DNA of 64,000 nucleotides from Xanthobacteraceae bacterium (GCA_019746355.1 JAIESC010000062.1:50371-114370); one strand, 5' to 3'. Positions 53,415-63,933 are shown, counted from the first letter of the stretch. Translations and numbers: made by a program. Notes: generated from the sequence alone by a model not told the origin.

Positions 53415-55031
53415 ATGAATGTTGCCGGTGACAGCGCCGCGGACGTCTCCGCGGGAAATCGGAGCGGGACGGTTCCGCGCGACTACAATTATGCGGCCGA
53501 CATCATCGATCGCAATCTGAAGGCGGGCAGGGCGCACAGACCCGCCTACATCGACCCGCGCGGCACCTGGACCTACGCACAGCTCGCCGACCGCGTGGCG
53601 CGGTTTGCCGACGCGCTCCGTTCGCGCGGTGTGCGGCGCGAGGAGCGCGTGCTGATCCTGCTGCTCGACACGATCGATTGGCCCACGGCCTTCCTGGGCT
53701 GCCTTAAAGCCGGTGCGATCGCCGTTCCCGTGAACACGCTGATGACGGAGGACGACTACCGCTACCTGCTGGCCGACAGCCGCGCCCGTGTGCTGGTCGT
53801 GTCGGAGATCCTCTATCCGCGGTTGCGGAATCTTGTCGATGCCGCACCCGACCTCGAGCACGTCATCGTGTCCGGCGACGATGCCCAGGGCCACGAGCGG
53901 TTTGAAGACCTGATCGCCGCGGCGACGCCCGATCCGCAGACCGCGCCGACCGTGTGTGACGACGTGGCCTATTGGCAATACACCTCCGGCTCGACCGGCA
54001 GGCCCAAGGGCGCCGTGCACGTCCATGCCGACCTCAAGCTCAACAACGATCTCTACGCGGTGCCGGTGATCGGGCTGACTGAGAACGATGTCTGCTATTC
54101 GGTGGCCAAGCTGTTCTTTGCCTACGGGCTCGGAAACTCGCTGAATTTTCCACTGTCGTGCGGCGCGTGCACCGTGCTGCTGCCCGACCGCCCGACGCCC
54201 GAGGGCGTTGCCGCCCTGCTGCGCCAACATCCGGTGACGGTGTTCTATTCGGTGCCGACGTTCTACGCCGCGTTCCTGGCGCATTCGGGCGCCCCCGCTC
54301 GTGGCGAACTCAAGCTTCGCTGCTGTGTCTCGGCCGGAGAGGCGCTGCCGGCTGACGTCGGCAAGCGCTGGAGCGACCGCCATGGCGTCGACATTCTCGA
54401 CGGGCTCGGCTCGACCGAGATGACGCACATCTTCATGTCGAACCGCATGGGCAGCGTGAAGTACGGCACCAGCGGCAAGCCGTTGCCGGGTTACGACGTA
54501 AAGCTCGTCGACGAGAATGGTCAGGTCGTCCAGAAAGGCGAGATGGGCGAGTTGCTGGTGCGCGGCCCGACCGGCGCGATCATGTACTGGAACAACCGCG
54601 AGCGGTCGCGGAGCACGTTCCTGGGCGAGTGGACGCGTTCCGGCGACAAGTTCGTGGAGGACGAGGACGGTTATTTCGTTTTCTGCGGCCGGACCGACGA
54701 CATGCTGAAGGTGTCCGGAATGTATGTCTCGCCGTTCGAGGTCGAGGCGGCGCTGGCGACCCATCCTGAAGTGCTGGAAGCCGCCGTAGTCGCGTGGGCG
54801 GACAAGGATGAGCTCATCAAGCCGAAGGCGTTCGTGGTCCTGAAAGGCCAAGCGACGCCGGCCGAAGGCGAGGCGCACGATGCGATGTGCCGGATGCTGC
54901 AAGACCACGTCAAATCGCGGCTTGCGCCTTACAAATATCCCCGCTGGATCGAGTTCCGGGTCGATCTGCCGAAAACCGCGACCGGCAAGATCCAGAGGTT
55001 CAAACTGCGGAGCGAAGCCGGGACCGGCTGA
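53415..55031 (+). CDS. Benzoate-CoA ligase family protein
   Basis: 538 residues. Acyl-adenylate enzyme with YWQYTSGSTGRPKGAVHVHA (P-loop), SVAKLFFAYGLGNSLNFPLS, LDGLGSTEMTHIFMSNRMGS, GYFVFCGRTDDMLKVSGMYV and the catalytic lysine in LPKTATGKIQRFKLR. The AYGLGNS and GSTEMTHIF segments are typical of BadA/HbaA-type benzoate and hydroxybenzoate ligases. It activates an aromatic or alicyclic acid to its CoA ester. Its 3' end overlaps the convergent padR gene by 32 bp. Confidence 0.9.
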   Translation: MNVAGDSAADVSAGNRSGTVPRDYNYAADIIDRNLKAGRAHRPAYIDPRGTWTYAQLADRVARFADALRSRGVRREERVLILLLDTIDWPTAFLGCLKAGAIAVPVNTLMTEDDYRYLLADSRARVLVVSEILYPRLRNLVDAAPDLEHVIVSGDDAQGHERFEDLIAAATPDPQTAPTVCDDVAYWQYTSGSTGRPKGAVHVHADLKLNNDLYAVPVIGLTENDVCYSVAKLFFAYGLGNSLNFPLSCGACTVLLPDRPTPEGVAALLRQHPVTVFYSVPTFYAAFLAHSGAPARGELKLRCCVSAGEALPADVGKRWSDRHGVDILDGLGSTEMTHIFMSNRMGSVKYGTSGKPLPGYDVKLVDENGQVVQKGEMGELLVRGPTGAIMYWNNRERSRSTFLGEWTRSGDKFVEDEDGYFVFCGRTDDMLKVSGMYVSPFEVEAALATHPEVLEAAVVAWADKDELIKPKAFVVLKGQATPAEGEAHDAMCRMLQDHVKSRLAPYKYPRWIEFRVDLPKTATGKIQRFKLRSEAGTG

Positions 55032-55572
55032 CCGCCGGCTGCGGGCCGGTCTCCTTGAGGAAGTTCGACAGCTCTTTTTCCATCGCCCGGATCTGCGCGA
55101 CCTTGATGCGCAACGACAGAAGCTGGAAGCGCCGCGCCTCGTGCTTGGGTCCGGGATGGGCGTTGACCCGTGCCTCGGTCTCTTCCATCGCCATGCGCTC
55201 TTTGCCCATCCGCTCGAGATAGGCCTGCAGCTCCCGGGTGACGACATCCTTGTCGGCGAAGTTGCCGAAAAAGATGCGGAGCAGAACCTCGTCCCGGGTC
55301 ACTGCCGCCCGGATCGGCTCGTTGGCAAACTCCCGCAGCGCCTTGCGGCCTTGCGCGGTAATGGTGTGAATGTGCTTGTCGGGCTTGCCGCTCTGGGCCA
55401 GCGCCTTGCTCGTGATGAAGCCCTCTTCGCGCAAGGCATGCAGGGTGTTGTAGATCTGCGGTCCGGTGGCGTTCCAGATGAAGTAGGTCGAGCGGTTGAT
55501 CGCCCGCTTGAGGTCGTAGCCTGAAGCCGGCTGCACTGCGAGGAGGCCGAGGAGTGCGTAGCGGAGCGACAT
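55000..55572 (-). CDS. PadR family transcriptional regulator
   Basis: 190 residues. N-terminal winged helix SLRYALLGLLAVQPASGYDL, KRAINRSTYFIWNATGPQIY and NTLHALREEGFITSKALA, followed by the helical dimerisation domain VTRDEVLLRIFFGNFADKDV and LQAYLERMGKERMAMEETEA (Vir_act_alpha_C). PadR proteins usually repress and are released by phenolic or aromatic ligands. Lying among aromatic-CoA genes it probably controls them; the direct repeat at 57286-57312 is a candidate target. Confidence 0.9.
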   Translation of the reverse strand: MSLRYALLGLLAVQPASGYDLKRAINRSTYFIWNATGPQIYNTLHALREEGFITSKALAQSGKPDKHIHTITAQGRKALREFANEPIRAAVTRDEVLLRIFFGNFADKDVVTRELQAYLERMGKERMAMEETEARVNAHPGPKHEARRFQLLSLRIKVAQIRAMEKELSNFLKETGPQPAVSRSRLRSAV

Positions 55573-55629
55573 CAGAGATGGTCCGGCGGCCGGTCTGGAT
55601 GGCGGTTCGTGCTAAGCTGCATGGGACGG

Positions 55630-56403
55630 TCACTCATAGGCGTCGCGTCCCTTGCGCAGCATCTTCCACTGCTTGGCATCGTGACTGCAGATGACCGTCG
55701 TGCCCGACGCCTCGATGCGCCGCACCTCATCCAGCGATTTTGCCAGCGCGTCGGCGTTCCAGGTGTTTTTCGGAATGACGCCGGTATCGAGCGTCTCGCG
55801 CAGGCTCACGGTGTCGCCGGCGAGCAGAAAGGCGCCATCACGGTCGAGCGTGGTCAGCGCGCCGATCGAGCCCGGCGTGTGCCCGGGAAGCGGAATGAGC
55901 ACAACGCGCCCATCGCCGAACACGTCACGCTGGCCGGATATCGCATCGGTGGACGCGGTTTCGTCCCATTCCGAAGCGAGATAGCCGCTGGCCTCGCTGT
56001 TCGGTGCGCGCGCCGCCGAAATCTCGTCGGCGTGGCACATGAAGGTCGCTTTGCGGAAGAACCTGTTGCAACCGCAATGGTCGGGATGCAGGTGCGAGTT
56101 GACGACGATATCGATGTCGTTCGGCTCGAGTCCGAGCTCCGCCAGACCGGAGAGCACATGCTCGCCGGGCTTCATGATCGGCACCATCAGCCGGGCGAGC
56201 CCGCCCCAGCGGGCCTCGGGGTGCTCCGGGACGTCGGGGTGGCAGCCGGTGTCGAACAGCACGTTGGCCTCGCCGTGACGCAGCAGGGCGCTCGACACCG
56301 GCAGCTCGATCGTCTCGGTCCGCTCTGCGGCGGGAATGAAGATGCTCTTGCGCATCTTCAGCCGTCCGCACGGCAGGAGGTGCATTTTCATGGGCGCCGC
56401 CAT
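55630..56403 (-). CDS. Metallo-beta-lactamase-fold hydrolase (lactonase-like)
   Basis: 257 residues. The zinc motif is IDIVVNSHLHPDHCGCNRFF (HxHxDH near residue 105), with VLFDTGCHPDV before and VLIPLPGHTPGSIGALTTLD, GAFLLAGDTVSLRE and VICSHDAKQWKML after it. This is the layout of N-acyl homoserine lactonases and related ring-opening hydrolases. In this neighbourhood it may hydrolyse a lactone or CoA ester of a ring-cleavage path. It is followed closely upstream by an SDR gene on the same strand. Confidence 0.88.
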   Translation of the reverse strand: MAAPMKMHLLPCGRLKMRKSIFIPAAERTETIELPVSSALLRHGEANVLFDTGCHPDVPEHPEARWGGLARLMVPIMKPGEHVLSGLAELGLEPNDIDIVVNSHLHPDHCGCNRFFRKATFMCHADEISAARAPNSEASGYLASEWDETASTDAISGQRDVFGDGRVVLIPLPGHTPGSIGALTTLDRDGAFLLAGDTVSLRETLDTGVIPKNTWNADALAKSLDEVRRIEASGTTVICSHDAKQWKMLRKGRDAYE

Positions 56404-56418
56404 GCTCCGGTCTCTTCG

Positions 56419-57171
56419 TCACACCATGCTGTAGCCGCCGCTGACGCTGATCACCTGTCCGGTGATCCAGCCGCTGAGCGGCGAGGCGAGCAGCGCGACG
56501 GTCGGCGCGACGTCCTCGGCGAGCCCGAGTCGCCGCGTCGGGTAGAAGCGGATCAGTTTCTCCCGGTTGGCTTCGAGCCATTTCGGGTCGTGTCCGGTCT
56601 CGACCATGCCGAGCGACACGACGTTGGCGGTGACGCCCGAGCGTCCCAGTTCGCGGGCGATGGATTTGACCAGGCCGATCACGCCGGCGCGCGCCGCCGC
56701 GACAATGGAAAGCCCCGATTCGCCGACGCGCGAGGAGTCGCCGACGATCGATATGATGCGGCCGTCGCCTGACTTTTCCAGATGCGGCGTCGCCTCATGG
56801 AAAAGTTGCACGGCGCCGATCAGGTTGACGTCCACCTGGCTTCGCCATTCCTGCGGCGTGGTTTCCTTGAACGGCTTGCGGATCGCAAGCCCGGCATTGT
56901 TGACGACGATGTTCAGGCCGCCGAACTCGGCCACGATCGCCTGGATCATCGCCTTCACCGCGGCCGCCTCGGCGATGTCAGCCTGAAACGCCTTCGCCTT
57001 GCCGCCAGCCTTGGCGATCTCGGCGACAACGCCAGCGGCTTCGTCTGCGGAACCTCGGTGATGAACAGCGACCGCCGCGCCCTCCGCAGCCAGCGTCAGC
57101 GCGATCTGACGCCCGACGTCGCGGGTGCCGCCGGTGACCAGGGCCACGCGGTTTTTGAGTTGCATGTCCAT
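56419..57171 (-). CDS. Atypical short-chain dehydrogenase/reductase
   Basis: 250 residues from the ATG at 57171; ATG 57165 is also possible. Rossmann motif RVALVTGGTRDVGRQIAL, then VAVHHRGSADEAAG and NIVVNNAGLAIRKPF (NNAG). The active-site segment reads DSSRVGESGLSIVAAARAGV: aligned with the family YxASKAG box, the tyrosine is replaced by valine and the lysine by arginine. The C-terminus (LASPLSGWITGQVISVSGGY) is normal. It may have a non-redox or altered chemistry. Same operon as the lactonase-like gene. Confidence 0.85.
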   Translation of the reverse strand: MDMQLKNRVALVTGGTRDVGRQIALTLAAEGAAVAVHHRGSADEAAGVVAEIAKAGGKAKAFQADIAEAAAVKAMIQAIVAEFGGLNIVVNNAGLAIRKPFKETTPQEWRSQVDVNLIGAVQLFHEATPHLEKSGDGRIISIVGDSSRVGESGLSIVAAARAGVIGLVKSIARELGRSGVTANVVSLGMVETGHDPKWLEANREKLIRFYPTRRLGLAEDVAPTVALLASPLSGWITGQVISVSGGYSMV

Positions 57172-57285
57172 GAACGGGCCTTTCGCGTCGATGACCGGGA
57201 ACGAGGCCTGCGACGAACCGATGCATCGCAGGCCGGAACAAGGATTTGGCAGGCGTATTGACACTGCGGCGCCAGCGCCCTCATA

Positions 57286-57312
57286 TAGTAAAGCTCTTAC
57301 ATAATAAAGCTC
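57286..57312. repeat. Direct repeat in divergent promoter region
   Basis: TAGTAAAGCTC (57286-57296) and TAATAAAGCTC (57302-57312), one mismatch in 11, period 16, in an AT-rich patch between the divergent SDR and molybdenum hydroxylase operons. A likely binding site, perhaps for the PadR protein. Confidence 0.45.
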
Positions 57313-57389
57313 AATAGTATCCCGCAGCGCGGGTCGGATGGGACACTCCCGGGCTGCGCGGCCGCCGTCCGGGTGAGGGTTGGAAACAG

Positions 57390-58280
57390 GTGAAACCGGC
57401 TTGGTTCGACTACCACGCGCCGCGTCAGCTCGATGAAGCGCTTCACCTGCTGGCCGAGGCCGGCGCGGACGGCAGGGTGCTTGCGGGCGGGCAAAGCCTG
57501 ATGCCGATGCTGAACCTGCGCATCCTCAGCCCCGCGGTTCTGGTCGACATCAATCGGATCGAGGCGCTCGCAAGACTTGAGGCTGGCGATGACGCGTTGC
57601 GCGTCGGAGCGCTGGTGCGGCATGCCGACCTGCTGCGCAGCTCCGACGTGCGTGAGGGCTGGCCGCTCGTCTTCGAGGCGACAACCCAGGTGGCTCACAT
57701 CGCGATCCGCAACCGCGGGACCGTGTGCGGGAGCGTGTCGCACAACGATCCGTCCGCCGAGCACCCGAGCGTGCTCGTGACCATGGGAGGCTCGGTGGTC
57801 ATCGCAAGCCGCGCCGGCCGCCGCGAGCTGCCGGCCGAGGCGTTCTTCACCGGCATGCTGTCGAATGCGCTCGAGCCGGGCGAGATGGTCGTGGAGCTGC
57901 GCTATCCGCGCCAGCCGGCCGGCACCGGCACCGCCTTCGTCGAGTTCGCGCGCCGGCTCGGCGACTTCGCCATTGCGGGCGCGGCTGCCATGCTCACCAT
58001 GCGCGGCGGCGTGTGCGAGCGGGCGCGGCTCACCATCGTCGGCATGGGCGAGGGACCGTTCCGCGCGCGCGAGGCGGAGGACCTGCTGACCGGCCGCAGT
58101 CTGGGCGAGACCGAAGCGCAAGACGCATTTGCCGACGCGGCGGCGAAGGTCGTCGCCGCGGTCGCGCCTCACGAAGACGTTCACGCGTCGTCGTCCTATC
58201 GCCGGCATCTTGCCGGCGTGATGGCGACACGGGCGCTGGAGAAGGCGTTCACACGTGCTGGAGGACGGCCCGTTGGCTAG
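57390..58280 (+). CDS. Molybdenum hydroxylase, FAD-binding medium subunit (CoxM-like)
   Basis: 296 residues from a GTG at 57390. FAD-binding PCMH fold: DEALHLLAEAGADGRVLAGG, QSLMPMLNLRILSPAVLVDI, VAHIAIRNRGTVCGSVSHND (the RNRGTxxGS loop) and PSAEHPSVLVTMGGSVVIAS, then the CO_deh_flav_C domain (FVEFARRLGDFAIAGAAAML). It passes electrons from the iron-sulfur subunit to an acceptor. First gene of a three-subunit operon; the next start overlaps its end by 26 bp. Confidence 0.93.
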   Translation: MKPAWFDYHAPRQLDEALHLLAEAGADGRVLAGGQSLMPMLNLRILSPAVLVDINRIEALARLEAGDDALRVGALVRHADLLRSSDVREGWPLVFEATTQVAHIAIRNRGTVCGSVSHNDPSAEHPSVLVTMGGSVVIASRAGRRELPAEAFFTGMLSNALEPGEMVVELRYPRQPAGTGTAFVEFARRLGDFAIAGAAAMLTMRGGVCERARLTIVGMGEGPFRAREAEDLLTGRSLGETEAQDAFADAAAKVVAAVAPHEDVHASSSYRRHLAGVMATRALEKAFTRAGGRPVG

Positions 58281-58788
58281 GGAGCAGACCATCAAGGTGA
58301 CGGTGAACGGCCGGACCTACGAGAAGACCGTGCCGGTGCGGCTGTCGCTGGCCGACTTCCTGCGCGACCACCTGCATCTCACCGGCACCCACATCGGCTG
58401 CGAGCACGGGGTGTGCGGCGCGTGCACCATCATGCTGAACGGCCGCACCGCGCGGTCGTGCCTGACGCTGGCGGTGCAGGCCGACGGCGCGAAGGTCATC
58501 ACCATCGAGGGGCTGCGCGCGGAAGACGGCACGCGCCATCCGATCCAGCAGATCTTCCTCGAGAAGTTCGCCCTGCAGTGCGGCTATTGCACGCCCGGCA
58601 TGCTGGTGACCGCGATCGAGCTGTTGCAGGACAATCCCAATCCCAACGAGCTCGAGGTGCGTGAGGCGCTGTCCGGCAACATCTGCCGCTGCAGCGGCTA
58701 TCAGGCCATCATCGATGCCGTGCTGGAAGCGGCGCGGCAGGGTAACGCGGCCTGGACCGACTGGTCCGCCCGACCGCAGGGGCGCTGA
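58255..58788 (+). CDS. Molybdenum hydroxylase, 2Fe-2S small subunit (CoxS-like)
   Basis: 177 residues from a GTG at 58255. Plant-type 2Fe-2S motif THIGCEHGVCGACTIMLNGR with a fourth Cys in RSCLTLAVQ, and the second cluster domain LQCGYCTPGMLVTAIELLQD with CRCSGYQAIIDAV. All eight cluster cysteines are present. The stop overlaps the large-subunit ATG by one base. Confidence 0.95.
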   Translation: MLEDGPLAREQTIKVTVNGRTYEKTVPVRLSLADFLRDHLHLTGTHIGCEHGVCGACTIMLNGRTARSCLTLAVQADGAKVITIEGLRAEDGTRHPIQQIFLEKFALQCGYCTPGMLVTAIELLQDNPNPNELEVREALSGNICRCSGYQAIIDAVLEAARQGNAAWTDWSARPQGR

Positions 58789-61160
58789 TGTCGGACGCCC
58801 GTTTCTCCAATCAACGGATCGTCGGCGCCTCGGTCATTCCGGACGAGGCGATCCCGCTCGTCGAGGGCGACGGCCGCTTTCTCAACGACATCAAGCTGCC
58901 AGGCATGTACCACGTGGCGTTCCTGCGCAGCCAGCACGCCCACGCCAGGCTCAATTCCATCGACACCGAGGATGCGCGCAAGCACCCGGGCGTCATCAGG
59001 GTGCTCACCGGCCGGGAGCTTCTCGGCAAGGTCGACCCGTTCCGCAGCATGCCCAACCGCTTCTCCGGCGGCGAGTCGGTGCAGCACTGGCTCGCGGTCG
59101 AGAAGGTGCGCTTTGTCGGCGAGGCGATCTGTGCCGTCGTCGCCGAGGACCGGGCGACGGCCGAGGATGCCTGCGAGCTGATCAAGGTCGACTACGATCC
59201 GCTGCCGGCCGTCACCGATCCGCGCCTCGGCGAGCTCGACGACGCGCCGCTCATCCACGACACCTGCACCAACAATTACCTGATCAAGCGCGAATACCAG
59301 CGTGGCGACGTCGACGAGAAATTCAACAACGCCGACCTTGTCGTGAAGCGCAGGTTCAAGATCGGGCGCAAGCAGGCGCTCTGCATGGAGGGCCGCGGCT
59401 GCGTCGCCGGCTATCGCGAGAGCACCTTCACGCTCACGCTGTGGATGAGCCACCAGCTCCCATACGTCGTGCGGCACTACCTCGCCAAGCATCTGCGCCT
59501 CGCCGAGACGGACGTCCGGGTCATCATCCCGCACACCGGCGGCGGCTTCGGCCAGAAGGCCTCGATCTATCCCGAGGAGTTCGTCTGCGCGCATCTCGCG
59601 CTGACCCTGCGGCGGCCGGTGAAGTGGGTCGAGGACCGCGTCGAGAACATGGTCGCCTCGACGCATGCGCGCGACCAGTACATCGAGCTGGCGCTCGCCG
59701 CGAACAAGGACGGCCGCATTCTTGCGCTCAGCTCGGACATCTGGGTCGATGTCGGCGCCTATTCGACCTATCTCTGGTCGGCTGGCATGGAGCCGCTGCA
59801 GACCGCCGGCTTGATGCCCGGTCCCTATCGCATCGAGGCGCTGCGCTATCGCACGCGCGGCGTCGCCACCAACAAGACGCCGACCGGCCCGTACCGCGCC
59901 GTGGGCCGCCCGTCGGCGGCGTGCTCGCTGGAGCTCTTGATCGATCAGATGGCGCGCGAGCTCAAGCTCGATCCGGCCGAGGTGCGGATGCGAAACCTCA
60001 TCCCGAACGAGGCCATGCCCTACCGGGGCGCCAACAATCTCGTGCACGACCACGTCAACTACGTGCCGTGCCTCGAGCTGGCGATGGCGAAGTCGCGCTA
60101 TGAGGCGCAGCGCGCCGAGCAGCGAGAGGCTTCGCCGAACGGCAAGCTGCGGGGCATCGGCGTCGCCTGCTTCGCCGAGCTGACCGGGCTCGGCACCAGC
60201 ACCGCGGTCGGCCCCGGCACGCTGCTCCAGCCGGGCCGCGATGCCGTGACCGCACGCCTCGAGACGACCGGCGTTCTGACGGTGGCTGCCGCGCTGCCGT
60301 CCCAGGGCCAGCGCATCATGACCGCCATGCGGCAGGTCGCGGCCGACGAGCTCGGCATGAAGCTGGAGGACATCACCAGCATCAGCAACGACACCGCCAC
60401 GGCACCCTACGGCTTCGGCACGTTCGCGTCGCGGACGGCGGTGTTCGGCAGCGGCGCGACGATCAAGGCGGCGCGCGAGCTGCGCCAGCGCATCCTCGCG
60501 ATGGCGGCCTTCGTGCTGGGCGAGCCTGTCGAGAAACTCACCATCGTCGACAGCGTCGTGCAGACGCTCGACCGCTCGAAGACCATGACGCTCGCGGCGA
60601 TGGCGGAGAAGAGCTTCTTCTCGGCGAAGGACATTCCGCAGGAGCTGAACCAGGGCTTCGAGGTCACGGCCTTCTACGATCCGAAGTTCGGCAGCTTCGC
60701 CGCCGGCGCCCATGTCGTGACCGTGGACGTCGATCCGAAGACCGGTCTCGTCGAGATTGTGCGCTACGTTGCTGCCGAGGATATCGGCACGGTCATCAAC
60801 CCCGCGGTGGTCGAGGGCCAGATCATCGGCGGGATCGCCCAGGGCGTCGGCGAGGCGCTGCTGGAGGAACTGGTCTACGACGAGAACGGCCAGCCGCGCA
60901 CCGTGACGCTCGCAGACTATCTCGTCCCGTCCGCCCTGGAGGTCCCTCGCATCGAGCTGCATCATGCCAACACGCCGTCGGCCGCGCTCGGCGGCTTCAA
61001 GGGCTGCGGCGAAGGCTCGATCATCGGCGCGCTGAGCGCGATCGCCTGCGCGGTGTCGGATGCGCTCAGCCTCAATGGCGGCGACATCTGCGATTTCCCG
61101 GCCTCGCCGGAGCGGGTGTTGCGGGGCCTGGGCGTCATACCGAGCGAAGCGGCGGAATGA
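58788..61160 (+). CDS. Molybdenum hydroxylase, molybdopterin large subunit (XDH/CoxL family)
   Basis: 790 residues, full length for the family. It opens with the aldehyde-oxidase-type a/b hammerhead (VEGDGRFLNDIKLPGMYHVA) and continues with the molybdopterin domain IIPHTGGGFGQKASIYPEEF and the loop TGPYRAVGRPSAACSLELLI. The latter replaces the VAYRCSFR loop of form I CO dehydrogenase, so this is not CO dehydrogenase. The C-terminal catalytic-glutamate region is GGFKGCGEGSIIGALSAIAC (GEG). The substrate is probably an aromatic, N-heterocyclic or aldehyde compound linked to the CoA ligase next door; 4-hydroxybenzoyl-CoA reductase is one alternative. The stop overlaps the TPR gene. Confidence 0.93.
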   Translation: MSDARFSNQRIVGASVIPDEAIPLVEGDGRFLNDIKLPGMYHVAFLRSQHAHARLNSIDTEDARKHPGVIRVLTGRELLGKVDPFRSMPNRFSGGESVQHWLAVEKVRFVGEAICAVVAEDRATAEDACELIKVDYDPLPAVTDPRLGELDDAPLIHDTCTNNYLIKREYQRGDVDEKFNNADLVVKRRFKIGRKQALCMEGRGCVAGYRESTFTLTLWMSHQLPYVVRHYLAKHLRLAETDVRVIIPHTGGGFGQKASIYPEEFVCAHLALTLRRPVKWVEDRVENMVASTHARDQYIELALAANKDGRILALSSDIWVDVGAYSTYLWSAGMEPLQTAGLMPGPYRIEALRYRTRGVATNKTPTGPYRAVGRPSAACSLELLIDQMARELKLDPAEVRMRNLIPNEAMPYRGANNLVHDHVNYVPCLELAMAKSRYEAQRAEQREASPNGKLRGIGVACFAELTGLGTSTAVGPGTLLQPGRDAVTARLETTGVLTVAAALPSQGQRIMTAMRQVAADELGMKLEDITSISNDTATAPYGFGTFASRTAVFGSGATIKAARELRQRILAMAAFVLGEPVEKLTIVDSVVQTLDRSKTMTLAAMAEKSFFSAKDIPQELNQGFEVTAFYDPKFGSFAAGAHVVTVDVDPKTGLVEIVRYVAAEDIGTVINPAVVEGQIIGGIAQGVGEALLEELVYDENGQPRTVTLADYLVPSALEVPRIELHHANTPSAALGGFKGCGEGSIIGALSAIACAVSDALSLNGGDICDFPASPERVLRGLGVIPSEAAE

Positions 61161-62554
61161 GCGCGATGCAGTTCGACAGCCGGGGATTGGCCATCACCAC
61201 GTCGAGCGCCGAGGCCGCCAGCGCGATCGACCAGGCGGTGAAGGCCTATATGGACTATGCCACCACGGCCGGGGCCGGCATCAAGGACGCACTGGAGAAG
61301 GATCCCGCCTGCGTCCTCGCGCTCTGCATCCGCGGCTACTTCTTCCTGATGCTGGAAAACAAGGCGCTCCTGCCGCGCGTCAAGCAGGCGCTCGACGAGA
61401 TCAGGCCGCATCTTGGTGCTGCGGGCCGGCGCGAGCAGCTCCATGTCAAGGCGCTGGAGGCATGGGCGGCCGGCGACGTCATGGGCGCGTGCGCGCGCTG
61501 GGAGGAGATCCTGACCGAGGCGCCGCGCGACCTTCTGGCGCTGAAGCTGCACCACACCATGACGTTCTACACCGGTCGCAGCCAGGTCATGCGTTCGGTG
61601 GTCGCGAGCGTTCTCGGCGCGTGGGACGACAAGGTGCAGGACTACGGCTGCGTGCAGGGCATGTACGCCTATGCCCTGGAAGAGTGCGGCGCCTATGATG
61701 AGGCCGAGCGGTGGGGCCGCCAGGCCGTCGAGCGCAATCCGGGCGACCTTTGGGCGATCCATTCGGTCGCCCATGTCCTGGAGATGCAGGGCCGCTCCAG
61801 CGAAGGCGTGAAGTGGCTGGACTACACGCCGGAGCAGTGGGCGAAGAAGAATCCATTCAAGGCCCATGTGTGGTGGCATGCGGCTTTGTTTCTGCTGGCG
61901 CAGGGCGAGAACGAGCGGGCGCTGGCGCTCTATGACAAGGCGCTCTGCTCGGTGAACTCCGAGCAGTACGTCGACGTGTCCAACCAGGCGGCGCTGCTCA
62001 AGCGGATCGCGCTCAGCGGCCTGGATATCGGCGACCGCTGGAATGCGCTGGCCGAGCACTCAGAGAAGCGCATCCACGATCACATGCTGCCGTTCCGCGA
62101 CGCGCATTTCTCGCTGGCGCTGGCGGCCGGCGGCAAGTTCGACTCGGCGCGGAAACATATCGAGTCGATGGCGGCGTTCGCGGCGGAGGCCCTGGGCTGG
62201 CGCGCGGAATCGACGCGCGACATCCTGATCCCGCTGTGCGAAGGCATGCTCGCCTACGAAGCCGGCGACTACGACAAGGCGACCGATCTGTTCTGGCCGA
62301 TGCGCCACGGGATCGTCAGCATCGGCGGCAGCCACGCGCAGCGCGATCTGTTCGCGCAGATCATCTGCGATGCGGCGCTGCACTCCAGCAGGCTGCCGGT
62401 GGCGCGAAGCCTGCTCTCGGAGCGGGTTCTGAGCCGCGGCACCAGGAAGAAGAACTGGGAAGACTATTCCAACGTGCTGGCTGCGCTCGGCGACACCAAG
62501 GGTGCGGAGGACGCACGCAGGCGGGCCGCGCAGGCCCACGAAGCCGGCGCGTGA
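61157..62554 (+). CDS. TTC38-like TPR protein
   Basis: 465 residues whose ATG overlaps the large-subunit stop (ATGA). Helical repeats throughout, for example [60 protein letters not shown] and [20 protein letters not shown], which match bacterial relatives of tetratricopeptide protein 38. No signal peptide and no catalytic motif recognised. Translational coupling to the molybdenum hydroxylase suggests an assembly or linked metabolic role; the function of the family is not established. Confidence 0.85.
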   Translation: MSAMQFDSRGLAITTSSAEAASAIDQAVKAYMDYATTAGAGIKDALEKDPACVLALCIRGYFFLMLENKALLPRVKQALDEIRPHLGAAGRREQLHVKALEAWAAGDVMGACARWEEILTEAPRDLLALKLHHTMTFYTGRSQVMRSVVASVLGAWDDKVQDYGCVQGMYAYALEECGAYDEAERWGRQAVERNPGDLWAIHSVAHVLEMQGRSSEGVKWLDYTPEQWAKKNPFKAHVWWHAALFLLAQGENERALALYDKALCSVNSEQYVDVSNQAALLKRIALSGLDIGDRWNALAEHSEKRIHDHMLPFRDAHFSLALAAGGKFDSARKHIESMAAFAAEALGWRAESTRDILIPLCEGMLAYEAGDYDKATDLFWPMRHGIVSIGGSHAQRDLFAQIICDAALHSSRLPVARSLLSERVLSRGTRKKNWEDYSNVLAALGDTKGAEDARRRAAQAHEAGA

Positions 62555-62573
62555 GAAGCTCGGGGAGACGACG

Positions 62574-63797
<1,224 letters not shown>

Positions 63798-63830
63798 AGC
63801 TTAGCAGGCTCCTGAAAAAAGCCCGCGACG

Positions 63831-63933
63831 TCATTCCGGGGCGCGCCGAAGGCGCGAGCCCGGAATCCAGTTCCAACGGGACTTTCTCCTGAACTGGATT
63901 CCGGGCCCGCCGCTTCGCGGCGTCCCGGAATGA
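63831..63933. repeat. Large palindromic intergenic repeat
   Basis: Two arms, 63831-63873 and 63891-63933, are imperfect inverted copies: the outer TCATTCCGGG pairs with CCCGGAATGA and the inner CCGGAATCCAGTTC with GAACTGGATTCCGG. Each arm also has its own internal hairpin (GCGCGCC/GGCGCG and CGCCGC/GCGGCG). This is the form of dispersed REP-like elements common after genes in Rhizobiales. It may terminate gcdH transcription. Confidence 0.75.

Noticed and set aside
53349..55247. Open frame of about 630 codons opposite the CoA ligase
   Set aside because: Antisense shadow; runs through both the ligase and padR regions and shows no family motifs.
58701..60965. Open frame of about 750 codons opposite the molybdenum hydroxylase large subunit
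   Set aside because: Antisense shadow of a full-length, clearly conserved gene.
58788..61160. Form I carbon monoxide dehydrogenase (CoxL)
   Set aside because: The diagnostic VAYRCSFR loop is absent; the corresponding loop reads GPYRAVGRPSAAC, so only the wider XDH/CoxL family is supported.
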